From: Herbaspirillum sp. DW155
GTDB lineage: Bacteria; Pseudomonadota; Gammaproteobacteria; Burkholderiales; Burkholderiaceae_D
Length of the DNA: 64,000 nt
Assembly (NCBI RefSeq): GCF_037076565.1
Contig: NZ_AP029028.1
Coordinates: forward strand, 4,278,001-4,342,000
Reading direction: 5' to 3'
Positions 1-8,341 of the stretch are shown here, piece by piece. Both the position numbers and the translations under genes were made by a program. The number at the start of each line of letters is the position of its first letter. Position 1 is the stretch's first letter. The notes beneath the pieces were generated by a model that had not been told where the DNA came from, did not search any database, and saw nothing but the letters and a program-made list of their open reading frames with translations.

Positions 1-1022
1 AGGGCACCGCTGTCGATATGTTCATCGAGCTGCATGCCGGCCTTGCGCGCCTTGGCCAGCAGGCGTTCGGGCGATTCGTAGAAGCCCAGGATCAGGCATT
101 GCTGGCCGTCCTTCAGTCCCTGTTCGATGAAGTGCAGTCCCATGAGCGTCTTGCCCACGCCGGGACTGCCCAAGAGACAGGTCAGCGAACCGCTGACCAC
201 GCCACCGCCGATGCACTTGTCCCAGGAAGGGATGCCCACGCTGACATAACGGTCCGAGGTGCCCGGCACCTTGCCGGCGCGGGTGGCGGTGGCTTCGAAG
301 CGCGGGAATATCTCCACGCCGCTCTGGTTGATCTCGAAGACGTGCTTGCCCAGCAGGTGGTTGGCGCCGCGCAGCTTGAAGACCTTGATCTCGCGCACCA
401 GCTGCATGCCGGATTCGTACTGGCTCAGTTCGATGACGCCATCGACCAGGGTGTTTTCCGACTCGGGCATGTTGCCTTCCACCGGCGAGAGCAGCAGGGT
501 GGTGCAATGCATGGTGAACACCAGCGAGTTCAGGGAATGCATGAATTCCGACAGGTTCAGGTCCGAGGGCCCCGAATCGCGCACCGAACGGAAACCGTCG
601 ATGATGAGCATGGCCGGGCGATGGCGGTTCAGTTCGGCGCTGATCAGGCGCAGCAGGCCGCGCAGGCCCTCGCTGGCCAGCGCGCCATAGCCGCTGAGCA
701 TCTGCATCTGGCCGCCCACCAGGCTCTCGTCGAAGAAGTCAAAATTGCTCACGTGATTGAGCATCTTGGCGTGGGATTCGGCAATGAGCGTCAACAACAT
801 CACCTTGTTGCCACTGCGCGCCTGGGCAAACCCCACCTGCGAGGCCAGCGTGGTCTTGCCGCTGCCGGCCAGCCCCTGGATCAGATAGAGGCTGCCGGCC
901 GGCAGGCCACCACCGAGGATCTCGTCGAAACCGGCAATGCCGGTACTGAGCAGCGAGATGCGGCTGGGCCGCGAGGTCGTGACGGCAGCAGCAGCAGGAG
1001 GGAACGGCGGGTGATGATTCAT
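1..1022 (-). CDS. KaiC-like RecA-superfamily ATPase, two domains, 3' end off the window
   Basis: Reading the minus strand from the ATG at 1022 gives an uninterrupted frame of about 340 codons that leaves the window at position 1, so the C-terminus is missing. Two P-loop domains are visible: GLAGSGKTT at residues 50-58 with a Walker-B-like AMLIID at about 137-142, and GSPGVGKT at 285-292. The domain order and spacing are those of double-domain KaiC/RadA-like ATPases, which in proteobacteria without kaiA/kaiB act as signalling or stress ATPases rather than clocks. No kaiB-like gene is seen. No strong Shine-Dalgarno precedes the ATG, so the start is tentative. The start lies only 37 bp from a large palindromic element, so its promoter is probably inside or beyond that element. 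Family assignment is good; the cellular role is unknown. Confidence 0.8.
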   Translation of the reverse strand, partial: MNHHPPFPPAAAAVTTSRPSRISLLSTGIAGFDEILGGGLPAGSLYLIQGLAGSGKTTLASQVGFAQARSGNKVMLLTLIAESHAKMLNHVSNFDFFDESLVGGQMQMLSGYGALASEGLRGLLRLISAELNRHRPAMLIIDGFRSVRDSGPSDLNLSEFMHSLNSLVFTMHCTTLLLSPVEGNMPESENTLVDGVIELSQYESGMQLVREIKVFKLRGANHLLGKHVFEINQSGVEIFPRFEATATRAGKVPGTSDRYVSVGIPSWDKCIGGGVVSGSLTCLLGSPGVGKTLMGLHFIEQGLKDGQQCLILGFYESPERLLAKARKAGMQLDEHIDSGA

Positions 1023-1058
1023 GGGGAAGGAAGACTCGCGTTTTTATTTCGCAAAGGT

Positions 1059-1332
1059 TTAGAACCCATTTCATAAATAGGCGTGAGTGCGAGCGAGTCC
1101 CGTTTGGGATGAAGTGCAAGGCGCGAATTTGGGTCAAGACTGGGCGTCTTGACCCAAATTCGTAACGCAGCAATTCGCCCAAACGGGCCGCTCCCTCCGG
1201 GTTCTGTCCAGAAAGGGCGCTGGCCGCGTTGCACTCCTTGCGTGTGGCACCGCCACACGACGCGTCGCGCGCCTTGCCAGCGCCCTTTCTGGACAGAACG
1301 CATCTCACGCCTATTTATGAAATGGGTTCTAA
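1059..1332. repeat. Nested palindromic (MITE-like) element
   Basis: The outer arms 1059-1087 and 1304-1332 are a 29-bp inverted repeat that can be extended past a one-base bulge. Inside are two further branches: arms 1091-1108/1178-1193 (imperfect) enclosing a perfect 17-bp hairpin 1124-1140/1146-1162, and a perfect 24-bp hairpin 1201-1224/1276-1299 enclosing a small hairpin 1241-1248/1252-1259. The whole can fold as a cloverleaf on either strand. There is no convincing coding frame or obvious target duplication. It resembles a non-autonomous mobile or REP/BIME-like element; family unknown. Confidence 0.8.
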
Positions 1333-1714
1333 TGAGTTTTCGTCATTATACGTTTGCGTATCACCTGATTAAGGTTGCCGGACAGACCGAAAGTTGCATG
1401 GATCAGAAAAAGAAAAAATCCTGACATCCGCAAAGCCTGGGCGGGCGCGGCCCGATACGACGGCATCTGCCTTGCGTTGCTGAACGCCATGAAAAATTTC
1501 TCGTGAAACAACACCCCCGGACGATCCATACAAGATCAGTGCGAGCGCCCGCATCCCCGCGCCAGAGCTGGCCGCCAGCGGACAGCCGCTGGCCTCGTCG
1601 CGGGTCAGCCTGTCCATACAAGGCCGCCGGCAACGGGCAGAGGACATGCGCAGCCGCAACAGAAAACACCGTTGCCCCCTCCCCCGCGCAGCGATCCCGA
1701 GCACGACTGAAAAT
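1333..1714. other. Noncoding stretch between palindromic element and terminator
   Basis: This stretch of about 380 bp holds no frame with convincing start signals or family resemblance. It is mixed in composition, starting AT-richer (1333-1430) and becoming GC-rich. I see no hairpin comparable to its neighbours. Confidence 0.5.
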
Positions 1715-1755
1715 AAAAAAGACGCTGTTCCCTCACAAGGAACAGCGTCTTTTTT
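1715..1755. terminator. Bidirectional rho-independent terminator
   Basis: An A-run at 1715-1720, an 11-bp perfect stem (1721-1731 pairing with 1739-1749), a 7-nt loop and a T-run 1750-1755 form a textbook intrinsic terminator readable on both strands. It ends the minus-strand MHS transporter transcript, whose stop codon is at 1769. Confidence 0.92.
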
Positions 1756-1768
1756 CAGGCAAGGCCTC

Positions 1769-3166
1769 TCAGGACTTGGCGTACCGCCCTTCCAGATCGG
1801 CCTGTGCACGCAGGCGCTCATACTCGTTGAGCGGCATCGGCTGGGCATCACGCTCGCCCAGTTTTTCCAGCGGGATGCGATAGGTCTCGCGTGCGGAGAA
1901 CGCCGCCAGCGCCGCCACCACGGTGATGCCGAAGGCGATGCCGCCCACGGTCAGCCAGATATTGTTCGAGCCGGGCGGGGCGACGGCCGTAAACAGCGCC
2001 GGCAGCATGGCGGTGATGGCCGTGCCCAGGTTCTGTCCGATGGCCATGGCCGAGACCCGCGAACGTGCCGGGAACAGTTCGGGGAAGAAGCTGGGGAAGA
2101 CCGCGTTGTAACCCTGGTAGACCACGCCCCACATCAGCACCGACATCACGAAGGCCAGCTCGACATTGCGAATGCTGATCGCATACAGGTAAGCGAAGGA
2201 GAACAGACCAGCCAGCAGCGAGCCGACCATGATGGGCAGACGGCGGCCGGTGCGGTCCGACAGCTTGCCCACGTAGGGAATCACCAGCACCGCCACCAGA
2301 TTGCCCACCACCGGAATCCACAGATAGACATCCTTGGCAAAGCCGATGCCATAGGCCGGCTGCACCGCGTAGGCCGCGCCGAAGATGGTGGCCACCACCG
2401 GGATCACGTTCATGAGCGCCATGCAGACCACGCGCAGCATGTCGGGCGAGCTGTCGCGGAAGGCCTCCACCACCGGCGAGCGGCGTTGCAGCTCGGCCTT
2501 GTCGGCGGCCTTGAAGAGCGGGGTTTCATCGACGGTGCGGCGGATGATCCAGCCGGCGATGATCACCAGGAAACTCAGCAGGAAGGGAATGCGCCAGCCC
2601 CACACGTTGAACTGCTCGGCCGGCATGTAGTGCGCCAGCGGCAGGAACACCGCAGCGGCCAGGATCTGCCCGGCCTGCACGCCTTGCAGGCTGAAGCTGG
2701 AGTAGTAGCCGCGCCGGCCGAAGGGCGAATGTTCCAGGATCATGGAACTGGCGCCGGAGATTTCACCGGCCACCGCAAAGCCCTGCGCCAGGCGCAGGAT
2801 CACCAGCAGTGCCGGTGCCCACAGGCCTACCTGATCATAGGTCGGCAACAGCCCGACCCCGATGGTGGAAAAACCCATCAGGAACATGCACCACAGCAGC
2901 ACCTTCTTGCGGCCGTGGGTATCGCCCAGGTGGCCCAGCAGGAACGCACCGATGGGACGGGCCACATAGCCCACGCCATAGGTGGCCAGCGAGGCGATGA
3001 TGGCGGTGGTCGGATCGCCCTTGGGGAAGAACAGCTGCGGGAAGATCAGCGAAGCTGCAGTGGCATAGATGAAGAAATCATAGTATTCGAGCGCCGAGCC
3101 GATCCAGCCGCTGGCGGCGGCCTTCTTGCTCTGCTGCGAATGTTCGCGGGAATGAGAGGATTGCAT
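1769..3166 (-). CDS. MHS-family MFS transporter, probably shikimate/aromatic acid:H+ symporter
   Basis: This 465-residue membrane protein has about 12 hydrophobic segments. The N-terminal signature SALEYYDFFIYATAASL, the loop GHLGDTHGRKKVL and RLAQGFAVAGEISGA are characteristic of the metabolite:H+ symporter family (ShiA, ProP, KgtP relatives). It is the last gene of a minus-strand group with a porin, a 3-dehydroshikimate-dehydratase-like protein and an AroE-like dehydrogenase, so uptake of shikimate, dehydroshikimate or a related hydroaromatic acid is the likeliest role. The substrate is inferred from context only. A strong terminator lies directly downstream. Confidence 0.8.
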   Translation of the reverse strand: MQSSHSREHSQQSKKAAASGWIGSALEYYDFFIYATAASLIFPQLFFPKGDPTTAIIASLATYGVGYVARPIGAFLLGHLGDTHGRKKVLLWCMFLMGFSTIGVGLLPTYDQVGLWAPALLVILRLAQGFAVAGEISGASSMILEHSPFGRRGYYSSFSLQGVQAGQILAAAVFLPLAHYMPAEQFNVWGWRIPFLLSFLVIIAGWIIRRTVDETPLFKAADKAELQRRSPVVEAFRDSSPDMLRVVCMALMNVIPVVATIFGAAYAVQPAYGIGFAKDVYLWIPVVGNLVAVLVIPYVGKLSDRTGRRLPIMVGSLLAGLFSFAYLYAISIRNVELAFVMSVLMWGVVYQGYNAVFPSFFPELFPARSRVSAMAIGQNLGTAITAMLPALFTAVAPPGSNNIWLTVGGIAFGITVVAALAAFSARETYRIPLEKLGERDAQPMPLNEYERLRAQADLEGRYAKS

Positions 3167-3251
3167 GGTGTCTCCGTGGTGTTGCTGGGCAGGCCGTCCG
3201 CTGTGTCGGGAGGATGCGGACCGGCTTGCCGGTGTAAAGGAATGGCGCGCC

Positions 3252-4412
3252 TCAGAAGCGATGCAGGATGCCCATCTGCAAGCCGATCAGACTCTTGCCA
3301 TTGACGTCGCTCCCGGCCAGGTTGCTGCCCGGTCCGGCCGAACCGCTGAAGCGCCAGCCGGCATTGGCCTGGTTCTTCATGATGTTGGCGAATCCATAGA
3401 GCGTGGTCCGCTTGGAGAGGTCGTAGTAGGCGCCCACGTTGCCGCCCTGTGCACCACCATCCTTGTGGGAGGTGTCGACCATCACGCCATACAGTGCGCC
3501 GATGCGCAGCTGCGGGGTCAGGCGATAATCCGCCGAGACCTGGTAGACGTTGTAGAAGCGCTGGATATTGGGATCGTTACCGGCAAAGAAATTATTGGGA
3601 TTGCTGACATTGTTGAGGATGGTGGCGGCATTGTTGCCATTGGCGTTGGCGGTGCTGTTGTTGCTCCTTACGTAGGCCAGGTAGATCTTGCCCGGACCAT
3701 AGTCGTAGTCGGCATACAGGTTATGGTATTGCACCGTATTGTCGTACAGGCCGCCGGCATTGGGTTTTGCCATCAATCCGGCATAACCGGCACGATACGG
3801 GCCGTTAGTGTAATCCAAGCCGAACTGATAGACACCACGGCGCCCCAGTCCTTCACCGGCCGTCTCGGGCATCGCATAGTGGATATCGACCTGGAAACCG
3901 GCCCAGCGCGGCGACTTCCATGACAGGTCATTGTCGAAGCGCGACGGTACGCCGAAGGTATTGATGATGGAGCCGTAGGTGGTGCGCTCGGTGTAATCGA
4001 TGGCGCCGCCGATGAAGAAGGGCACGCTGTTCTGGCGGCCCACGCGGAATTCACCGGCGGCCGGCGTCCTGATGCCGACCCAGGACTGGCGGTCGAACAG
4101 GCGCGTGCTGTCGGCCAGACCGCCGGTGTCGCCGGCAAAACCGTTTTCCAGCGTGAAGGTGGCCGCATAGCCGCCGCCCAGGTCTTCCACACCCTTGATG
4201 CCGATGCGGCTGCGCAGGATGGCGCCATCGTTGAGCGCCCACAGGCTCTTGCCGCTGCTGCTGCGCATGTAGCCCAGGTATTGATCGACGGTGCCATACA
4301 AGGTGACGTTGCCGGTGCTCTGGGCCAGCGCCGTACCGCAGGAGGCCAGCAGCAGGCCCAGGGCGACGGGCTTGCGCAGTGTGCCTGACGGGCGGGTGGA
4401 TCGTGTTGTCAT
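3252..4412 (-). CDS. Gram-negative general porin (OmpC/PhoE-like, Burkholderiales type)
   Basis: The protein is 386 residues long. I chose the ATG at 4412 because it begins a clear signal peptide (basic start, hydrophobic core, cleavage after ALA of GTALA-QS), whereas the longer frame upstream is basic and low-quality. The mature part starts NVTLYGTVDQYLGY, typical of betaproteobacterial trimeric porins, is rich in alternating aromatic beta-strands and ends in a terminal Phe (LHRF), the outer-membrane assembly signal. Its position between the dehydratase-like gene and the MHS transporter suggests it admits the aromatic or hydroaromatic substrate of this cluster. Confidence 0.9.
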   Translation of the reverse strand: MTTRSTRPSGTLRKPVALGLLLASCGTALAQSTGNVTLYGTVDQYLGYMRSSSGKSLWALNDGAILRSRIGIKGVEDLGGGYAATFTLENGFAGDTGGLADSTRLFDRQSWVGIRTPAAGEFRVGRQNSVPFFIGGAIDYTERTTYGSIINTFGVPSRFDNDLSWKSPRWAGFQVDIHYAMPETAGEGLGRRGVYQFGLDYTNGPYRAGYAGLMAKPNAGGLYDNTVQYHNLYADYDYGPGKIYLAYVRSNNSTANANGNNAATILNNVSNPNNFFAGNDPNIQRFYNVYQVSADYRLTPQLRIGALYGVMVDTSHKDGGAQGGNVGAYYDLSKRTTLYGFANIMKNQANAGWRFSGSAGPGSNLAGSDVNGKSLIGLQMGILHRF

Positions 4413-4780
4413 GTCTCGGATCTCTGTTGTGGTTGTGATGTTGTCGGTATCGGGTTGGGCGTGACTCCCGCCACACGCAATGCGTCCCCTGCCGGCGCGA
4501 TGCGGCATGTTCGGATCGGGAGGAAGACGTGGGCCCACCGTTCCCCTGCGTGTTCAGGGAGGGGGCGGACGGATCAGGATGAAGGGCGCTGCGGTGTCAT
4601 GGGGTCTCCTCTGTTGTCGTCATGCGGTCCGCGTTTTGAAATGCGGTACCGCATCGTCAAACCCGCTCGCTATGGTCTTGTTGTGGCGAGCCGTCGGTGC
4701 TGCTGCTGATGATGATGATGCTGATGCTGATGCTGCTGATTGCCGATTGTTGACTGCAGGTTAAAGATCGCTCAGCGCGT
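4413..4780. other. Leader region of porin gene with trinucleotide repeat tract
   Basis: This 368-bp noncoding gap lies between the dehydratase-like gene (upstream) and the porin. It holds an impure TGC/TGA trinucleotide repeat at 4698-4743. No terminator with a T-run was seen, so the porin may be transcribed both from its own promoter here and by read-through. Confidence 0.5.
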
Positions 4781-5653
4781 TCACGCGCCCACCGCTTCGC
4801 GCACCCGCAGGCCGCGTCGCAACACCTGGTCGCTCACCCACTTGGCGGACCGGCGCGCGCGCTCGGCCACGACGGCCGGCGACATCTGCAGGTAATCGTC
4901 ATTGAACACTTCAAAACTGTAGTCCCCGCGATAGCCGCCGCGATGCAGGCGCCGCACCATGTCCGACAGCTCCGGCGAATGCTCGCCCTCGCCGGGGAAC
5001 ACGCGCAGATGACGCGCCGTCTCCAGCCGCTCTTCGGGGGTGCGGATCTCGCGCCACATGAAGTCCGACAGCTGCACCATCACGATACGCTTGCCGGGAA
5101 TGGCATCGAGGTCTTCCAGCGCGCCACGGTTGGCGAGGATGTGGAAGGAATCGATCACCACGCCGAGGTTGGCGTGATCGGCCATCTCCACCACTTCCCA
5201 GGCCTGCATGTACTGGTTGATGTGACGCCCCCAGGACAAGGCTTCGAAGCCCACGCGGATGCCCAGCGGCACCGCCAGGTTGGCCAGCTTGGCCAGGTCG
5301 CGTGCGATGTGGCGGGTGTCGCCGCTGGCATGTTGCGAGGTGGACGAACACACCATCAGCAGCGGCGCACCGACCGCCTTGCAGATTTGCAGCAGGTTGC
5401 GCGCCACGTCGACCTTGTAGTCGTGCAGGCTGCCTTGCAGACCTTCGTAGTCGCGCATGACCTGGATGCCGGTGACGCGCACGCCGCTGTCGCGCACCAG
5501 CTTCACGGCCGCATCCAGCCCGCCGGGATAGCCCACCAGGTCTCTGGACCACAACATGAGCTGCGAGAAGCCGGCCGCCTTGGAAACCTGCAACTTGGAT
5601 TCCAGCCCACCCGGCAGGGTGATGGTATCCATGCCGAAATTGTCGAGGTTCAC
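4781..5653 (-). CDS. Xylose-isomerase-like TIM barrel, probable 3-dehydroshikimate dehydratase
   Basis: The 290-residue protein belongs to the AP_endonuclease_2/sugar phosphate isomerase-epimerase fold. The four expected metal ligands appear at E137 (GFEALSWGRH), D168 (VIDSFH), Q194 (VQLSD) and E248 (FEVFNDDY), the pattern of bacterial QuiC-type 3-dehydroshikimate dehydratases, which form protocatechuate. In pseudomonads QuiC1 carries an additional HPPD-like C-terminal domain; here the protein stops after the barrel and a separate HPPD-like gene lies two genes upstream. The start codon overlaps the aroE-like stop by 4 bp, so the two are translationally coupled. It could instead be an unrelated sugar isomerase, but the context favours the dehydratase. 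Confidence 0.75.
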   Translation of the reverse strand: MNLDNFGMDTITLPGGLESKLQVSKAAGFSQLMLWSRDLVGYPGGLDAAVKLVRDSGVRVTGIQVMRDYEGLQGSLHDYKVDVARNLLQICKAVGAPLLMVCSSTSQHASGDTRHIARDLAKLANLAVPLGIRVGFEALSWGRHINQYMQAWEVVEMADHANLGVVIDSFHILANRGALEDLDAIPGKRIVMVQLSDFMWREIRTPEERLETARHLRVFPGEGEHSPELSDMVRRLHRGGYRGDYSFEVFNDDYLQMSPAVVAERARRSAKWVSDQVLRRGLRVREAVGA

Positions 5654-6495
5654 AATGCCCCCAGTGTGCGGAAGTCATCGGCGGCCACGCCCGGCCAGCC
5701 GAACAATTCGAGATACAGCGGCGCCTGCTCGATCAGCATCTCCTTGCCCTTCTGGATGCGGCAGCCCCTGGCCTGTGCCTGCACCAGCAGCTGGCTCATC
5801 TCGATCTTCATGCCGCAGTCGGCGACGATGGCCGATGCGCTCACGCCGTCCAGTGCGAAGGGCATGGGATCGCCCACGTGCATGCCCAGCGGCGTGCAGT
5901 TCACCAGCAGGTCGAAGCCGCTCGCATCGGGCTGTGCAAAGCGCACGCGGGTGGCCGGGAAGGCCGCTTGCACGCGCGCCAGCAAGGCTTCGGCCCCGGC
6001 GCGGTTGGTATCGAAGACGCTGATCTCGGCCACGCCCTGTGCCGCCAGCGAGGCGACGATGGCACAGCCCACGCCACCGGTGCCCACCACCAGCGCACGG
6101 GTCTTGTTCCATACCAGCGGACGGTCGGCGGCGGTGCGCGCCAGCGCGCGGATGAAGCCCTCGCCATCGATCAGGTCGCCCCAGATGACACCTTCGGCAT
6201 CGCGGTAGACCGCATTGCAGGCGCCGGCCACGCGGGCGCGCAGGGTGGCCTGCTCGACCGCATCGAGGGTCATGGGCTTGTGCGGGATGGAGACGAAGAT
6301 GCCGCCCACGTTCTCGGTCTTCATGAACATGCGCACGGCCTCGCAATAACGCTCCGGTTCGATCTTGAAAGGGATGACGCGCGCATCCAGACCGTGCCGT
6401 TTGAAGTAGGCATTGAAGAGGGTCGGTGCCTTCACCTGTTCCACCGGCCAGCCGATGACGGGGAAGATGCGGGTAGTGCCTGTGATTTCCTTCAT
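5650..6495 (-). CDS. AroE-like shikimate/quinate dehydrogenase paralog (catabolic)
   Basis: This 281-residue NAD(P)-dependent dehydrogenase starts at the ATG at 6495, five bases after the upstream gene ends; the longer frame is discarded because it reads back into that gene. The catalytic Lys is K73 (VSIPHK), the catalytic Asp is D110 (GDLIDGEGF), and the nucleotide loop is VGTGGVG at 137-143. The N-terminal substrate motif, normally containing two serines (GxPIxHSxSP), reads GWPVEQVKAP, with V21 and A23 replacing both serines. This marks it as an AroE-like subgroup, probably a catabolic enzyme oxidising a shikimate or quinate relative rather than the biosynthetic AroE. It is embedded between the VOC and dehydratase-like genes in one operon. 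Confidence 0.8.
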   Translation of the reverse strand: MKEITGTTRIFPVIGWPVEQVKAPTLFNAYFKRHGLDARVIPFKIEPERYCEAVRMFMKTENVGGIFVSIPHKPMTLDAVEQATLRARVAGACNAVYRDAEGVIWGDLIDGEGFIRALARTAADRPLVWNKTRALVVGTGGVGCAIVASLAAQGVAEISVFDTNRAGAEALLARVQAAFPATRVRFAQPDASGFDLLVNCTPLGMHVGDPMPFALDGVSASAIVADCGMKIEMSQLLVQAQARGCRIQKGKEMLIEQAPLYLELFGWPGVAADDFRTLGAL

Positions 6496-6499
6496 GATT

Positions 6500-7378
6500 T
6501 CAATTCTTTGCTTTCTGGCTGCGCACCAGTTCGAAACTGACGCCGCCCTTGTAGAGCTGGGTGAGCGCACCGCGCTCGCTGATCTGGGTAGGCGCGCGGT
6601 CGACGAAGATCACGCCGCGCTCCTGCAATTGCCGCACTGCCTGCAACACGTCGGGCGTGCCCAGGCCGAGGCGCAGCCATTCTTCTTCCCAATGGATGTC
6701 TTCGGTGCCCTCGGGCGGCTCCACCAGCTGGATGTAGAACTGGCGGCAGGGGCTGACCAGCAGTGAGCCCTTGGGCAGGATGCCGAAGAACTCCCCTTCC
6801 GGCAGCACCGAGAACCCCATCAGGCTGGAATAGAAGTCGATCCATTCGCGTGTGCGCTCCGGCCCCACGGCCTGCACCAGACCGAAGAAATGCAGGCCCG
6901 ACAGCGCCGTGGTCTGGCGGCGCTCCTGGCTGGACGGTTTGAAGTCGACGTCGTAGATCGAGAAATCCTTGTAGCGGTCGACGAAGTAGATGATGGAGTC
7001 GCCGCAGCCATGCACGCCGGGGATGTTCAGTTCCATCGCGCCGGCGCGCGTGGGAATCGGCCAGGCGCCCAGTTCGGTCACGCGGCGATAGGCCTCGTTG
7101 GCATCGCGCACGCGCAGTGCGATGGCGCTCAGGTTGGTGGCCTGCACTTCATGGTCGAAACCCGACCAGGCCGAGACGTCGGCATTGACGATCACGTTCA
7201 TCTCGCCCTGCGTGTAGAGCACCACCTCACGCGAACGATGGCGGCCGACCTGCTCGAAACCCATGCGCTCCAGCACGGCACCCAGCGCCAGCGGTTCGGT
7301 GGTGGCGTATTCGATGAACTCGATGCCGTCGATGCCCAGCGGATTGATGGGGACAGGATTGTTTTCTATGGTGTTCAT
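6500..7378 (-). CDS. VOC-superfamily, 4-hydroxyphenylpyruvate dioxygenase-like protein
   Basis: The 292-residue protein has two vicinal-oxygen-chelate repeats, as in HPPD: an N-terminal half (about 10-150) and a C-terminal half beginning LSGLHFFGLVQ. In the C-terminal half a first His (LHFFG) and a terminal Glu (VSFELV) align with HPPD iron ligands, but the middle His appears replaced (WLRLGLGT), so HPPD activity is doubtful. It is similar to the C-terminal half of fused QuiC1 proteins. Start: ATG at 7378 has GGGA at suitable spacing; an ATG at 7381 is an alternative. It is the first gene of the minus-strand operon divergent from the IclR gene. Confidence 0.7.
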   Translation of the reverse strand: MNTIENNPVPINPLGIDGIEFIEYATTEPLALGAVLERMGFEQVGRHRSREVVLYTQGEMNVIVNADVSAWSGFDHEVQATNLSAIALRVRDANEAYRRVTELGAWPIPTRAGAMELNIPGVHGCGDSIIYFVDRYKDFSIYDVDFKPSSQERRQTTALSGLHFFGLVQAVGPERTREWIDFYSSLMGFSVLPEGEFFGILPKGSLLVSPCRQFYIQLVEPPEGTEDIHWEEEWLRLGLGTPDVLQAVRQLQERGVIFVDRAPTQISERGALTQLYKGGVSFELVRSQKAKN

Positions 7379-7457
7379 CATGATCCCGATGATTTGTCTC
7401 GGAGGCGAGTATAGCCAAGCCCCACCCCCGCCAAAAGGCCGATATGAAGCAAAACGT

Positions 7458-7468
7458 GCGATAATCGC
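7458..7468. promoter_or_regulatory. Candidate operator for the divergent IclR regulator
   Basis: GCGAT-A-ATCGC is a perfect odd palindrome in the 132-bp space between the VOC gene and the IclR-family gene. IclR-type regulators commonly bind short palindromes in such divergent promoters. No experimental support; the assignment is positional. Confidence 0.35.
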
Positions 7469-7510
7469 GCAACTTGTTCGGCAATCACTCATTTCTGGCA
7501 TTTATTTACG

Positions 7511-8293
7511 ATGATCGACCAACAGTCGGTAGAACTGGACATCCAGAAGCGCGACCTGATCGAAGGCCTGATGAAGGGTTTTGACGTCATCACCGCCTTC
7601 AACAGTGACTCGCCCCAGCTGACCGCCAGCGAAGTGGCCGAGCGCGTGGGCCTGACCCGCAGCGCCGCGCGCCGCTATCTGTTGACGCTGGTGCACACCG
7701 GCATGGCGGCCTCCGATGGCAAGAAATTCTGGCTCATGCCGCGCCTGTTGAACCTGGGCCAGTCCTATCTGGAATCGGCCCGCGTACCGCGCGCGGTGGT
7801 ACCCTTCCTGCAGCGCCTGACGCAGCAGTTGCAGGAGTCCACCAATTTCTCGCTGCTCGATGGCGACGAGATCGTCTACGTCACCCGCGTCACCGCCGCG
7901 CAACTGGTCAATGCCGGATTCGAACCGGGCACCCGCCTGCCCGCCTACACCACCACGGCCGGGCGCGTACTGCTGGGCATGCGCGAGGATGACGAGATCG
8001 CCGCCTATCTCGACCGCGTGACCCTGATCCCGCACACCCACATGGCCATGACCGACAAGGCCGCGCTCTTTGCCGAGATCGTCACCATGCGCAAGCAGGG
8101 GTATGGCATCACCGAAAACCAGTTCGAGATGGGCATGCGCGGCATCGCCATCGCGGTCAAGAACCGCAATGGCCGCGTCATCGGCGCCCTGAGCGTGACC
8201 TCCAACATCGCCGCCTGCTCGCGCGAGGAAGCCATCGCGCGCGGCGTGCCGGCGCTGCAGACCACGGCCAACACGCTGATGATGTGGGTATGA
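7511..8293 (+). CDS. IclR-family transcriptional regulator, PcaR/PobR-like
   Basis: The protein has 260 residues. The N-terminal winged helix includes LTASEVAERVGLTRSAARRYLLTL (about 37-60) and the ligand domain shows the IclR C-terminal pattern (RPAYTTTAGRVLLG-like PAYTTTAGRVLL, then GYGITENQFEMGMRGIAIAV and a final LS/NTLM helix). The sequence style is that of the PcaR/PobR/PcaU branch that senses protocatechuate-pathway compounds. It is divergent from the shikimate-type operon, and is probably its activator responding to shikimate, dehydroshikimate or protocatechuate. The ATG at 7511 has no strong ribosome binding site but the encoded N-terminus fits the family. Confidence 0.85.
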   Translation: MIDQQSVELDIQKRDLIEGLMKGFDVITAFNSDSPQLTASEVAERVGLTRSAARRYLLTLVHTGMAASDGKKFWLMPRLLNLGQSYLESARVPRAVVPFLQRLTQQLQESTNFSLLDGDEIVYVTRVTAAQLVNAGFEPGTRLPAYTTTAGRVLLGMREDDEIAAYLDRVTLIPHTHMAMTDKAALFAEIVTMRKQGYGITENQFEMGMRGIAIAVKNRNGRVIGALSVTSNIAACSREEAIARGVPALQTTANTLMMWV

Positions 8294-8341
8294 GGAGGAT
8301 GAGGATGAGGATGAGGACGAGGGACCAGCGCCCTTTGTCGA

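Noticed and set aside
18..1076. Long plus-strand open frame opposite the KaiC-like gene
   Set aside because: The minus strand encodes two P-loop ATPase domains over the same bases; the plus-strand product has no family resemblance.
1149..1424. Open frames inside and beside the palindromic element
   Set aside because: They arise from the inverted repeats, have no good start signals and no protein-like composition.
4698..4743. TGC/TGA trinucleotide tract as a phase-variation switch
   Set aside because: It is impure and lies in a noncoding leader 286 bp from the porin start; there is no sign that it affects a reading frame.
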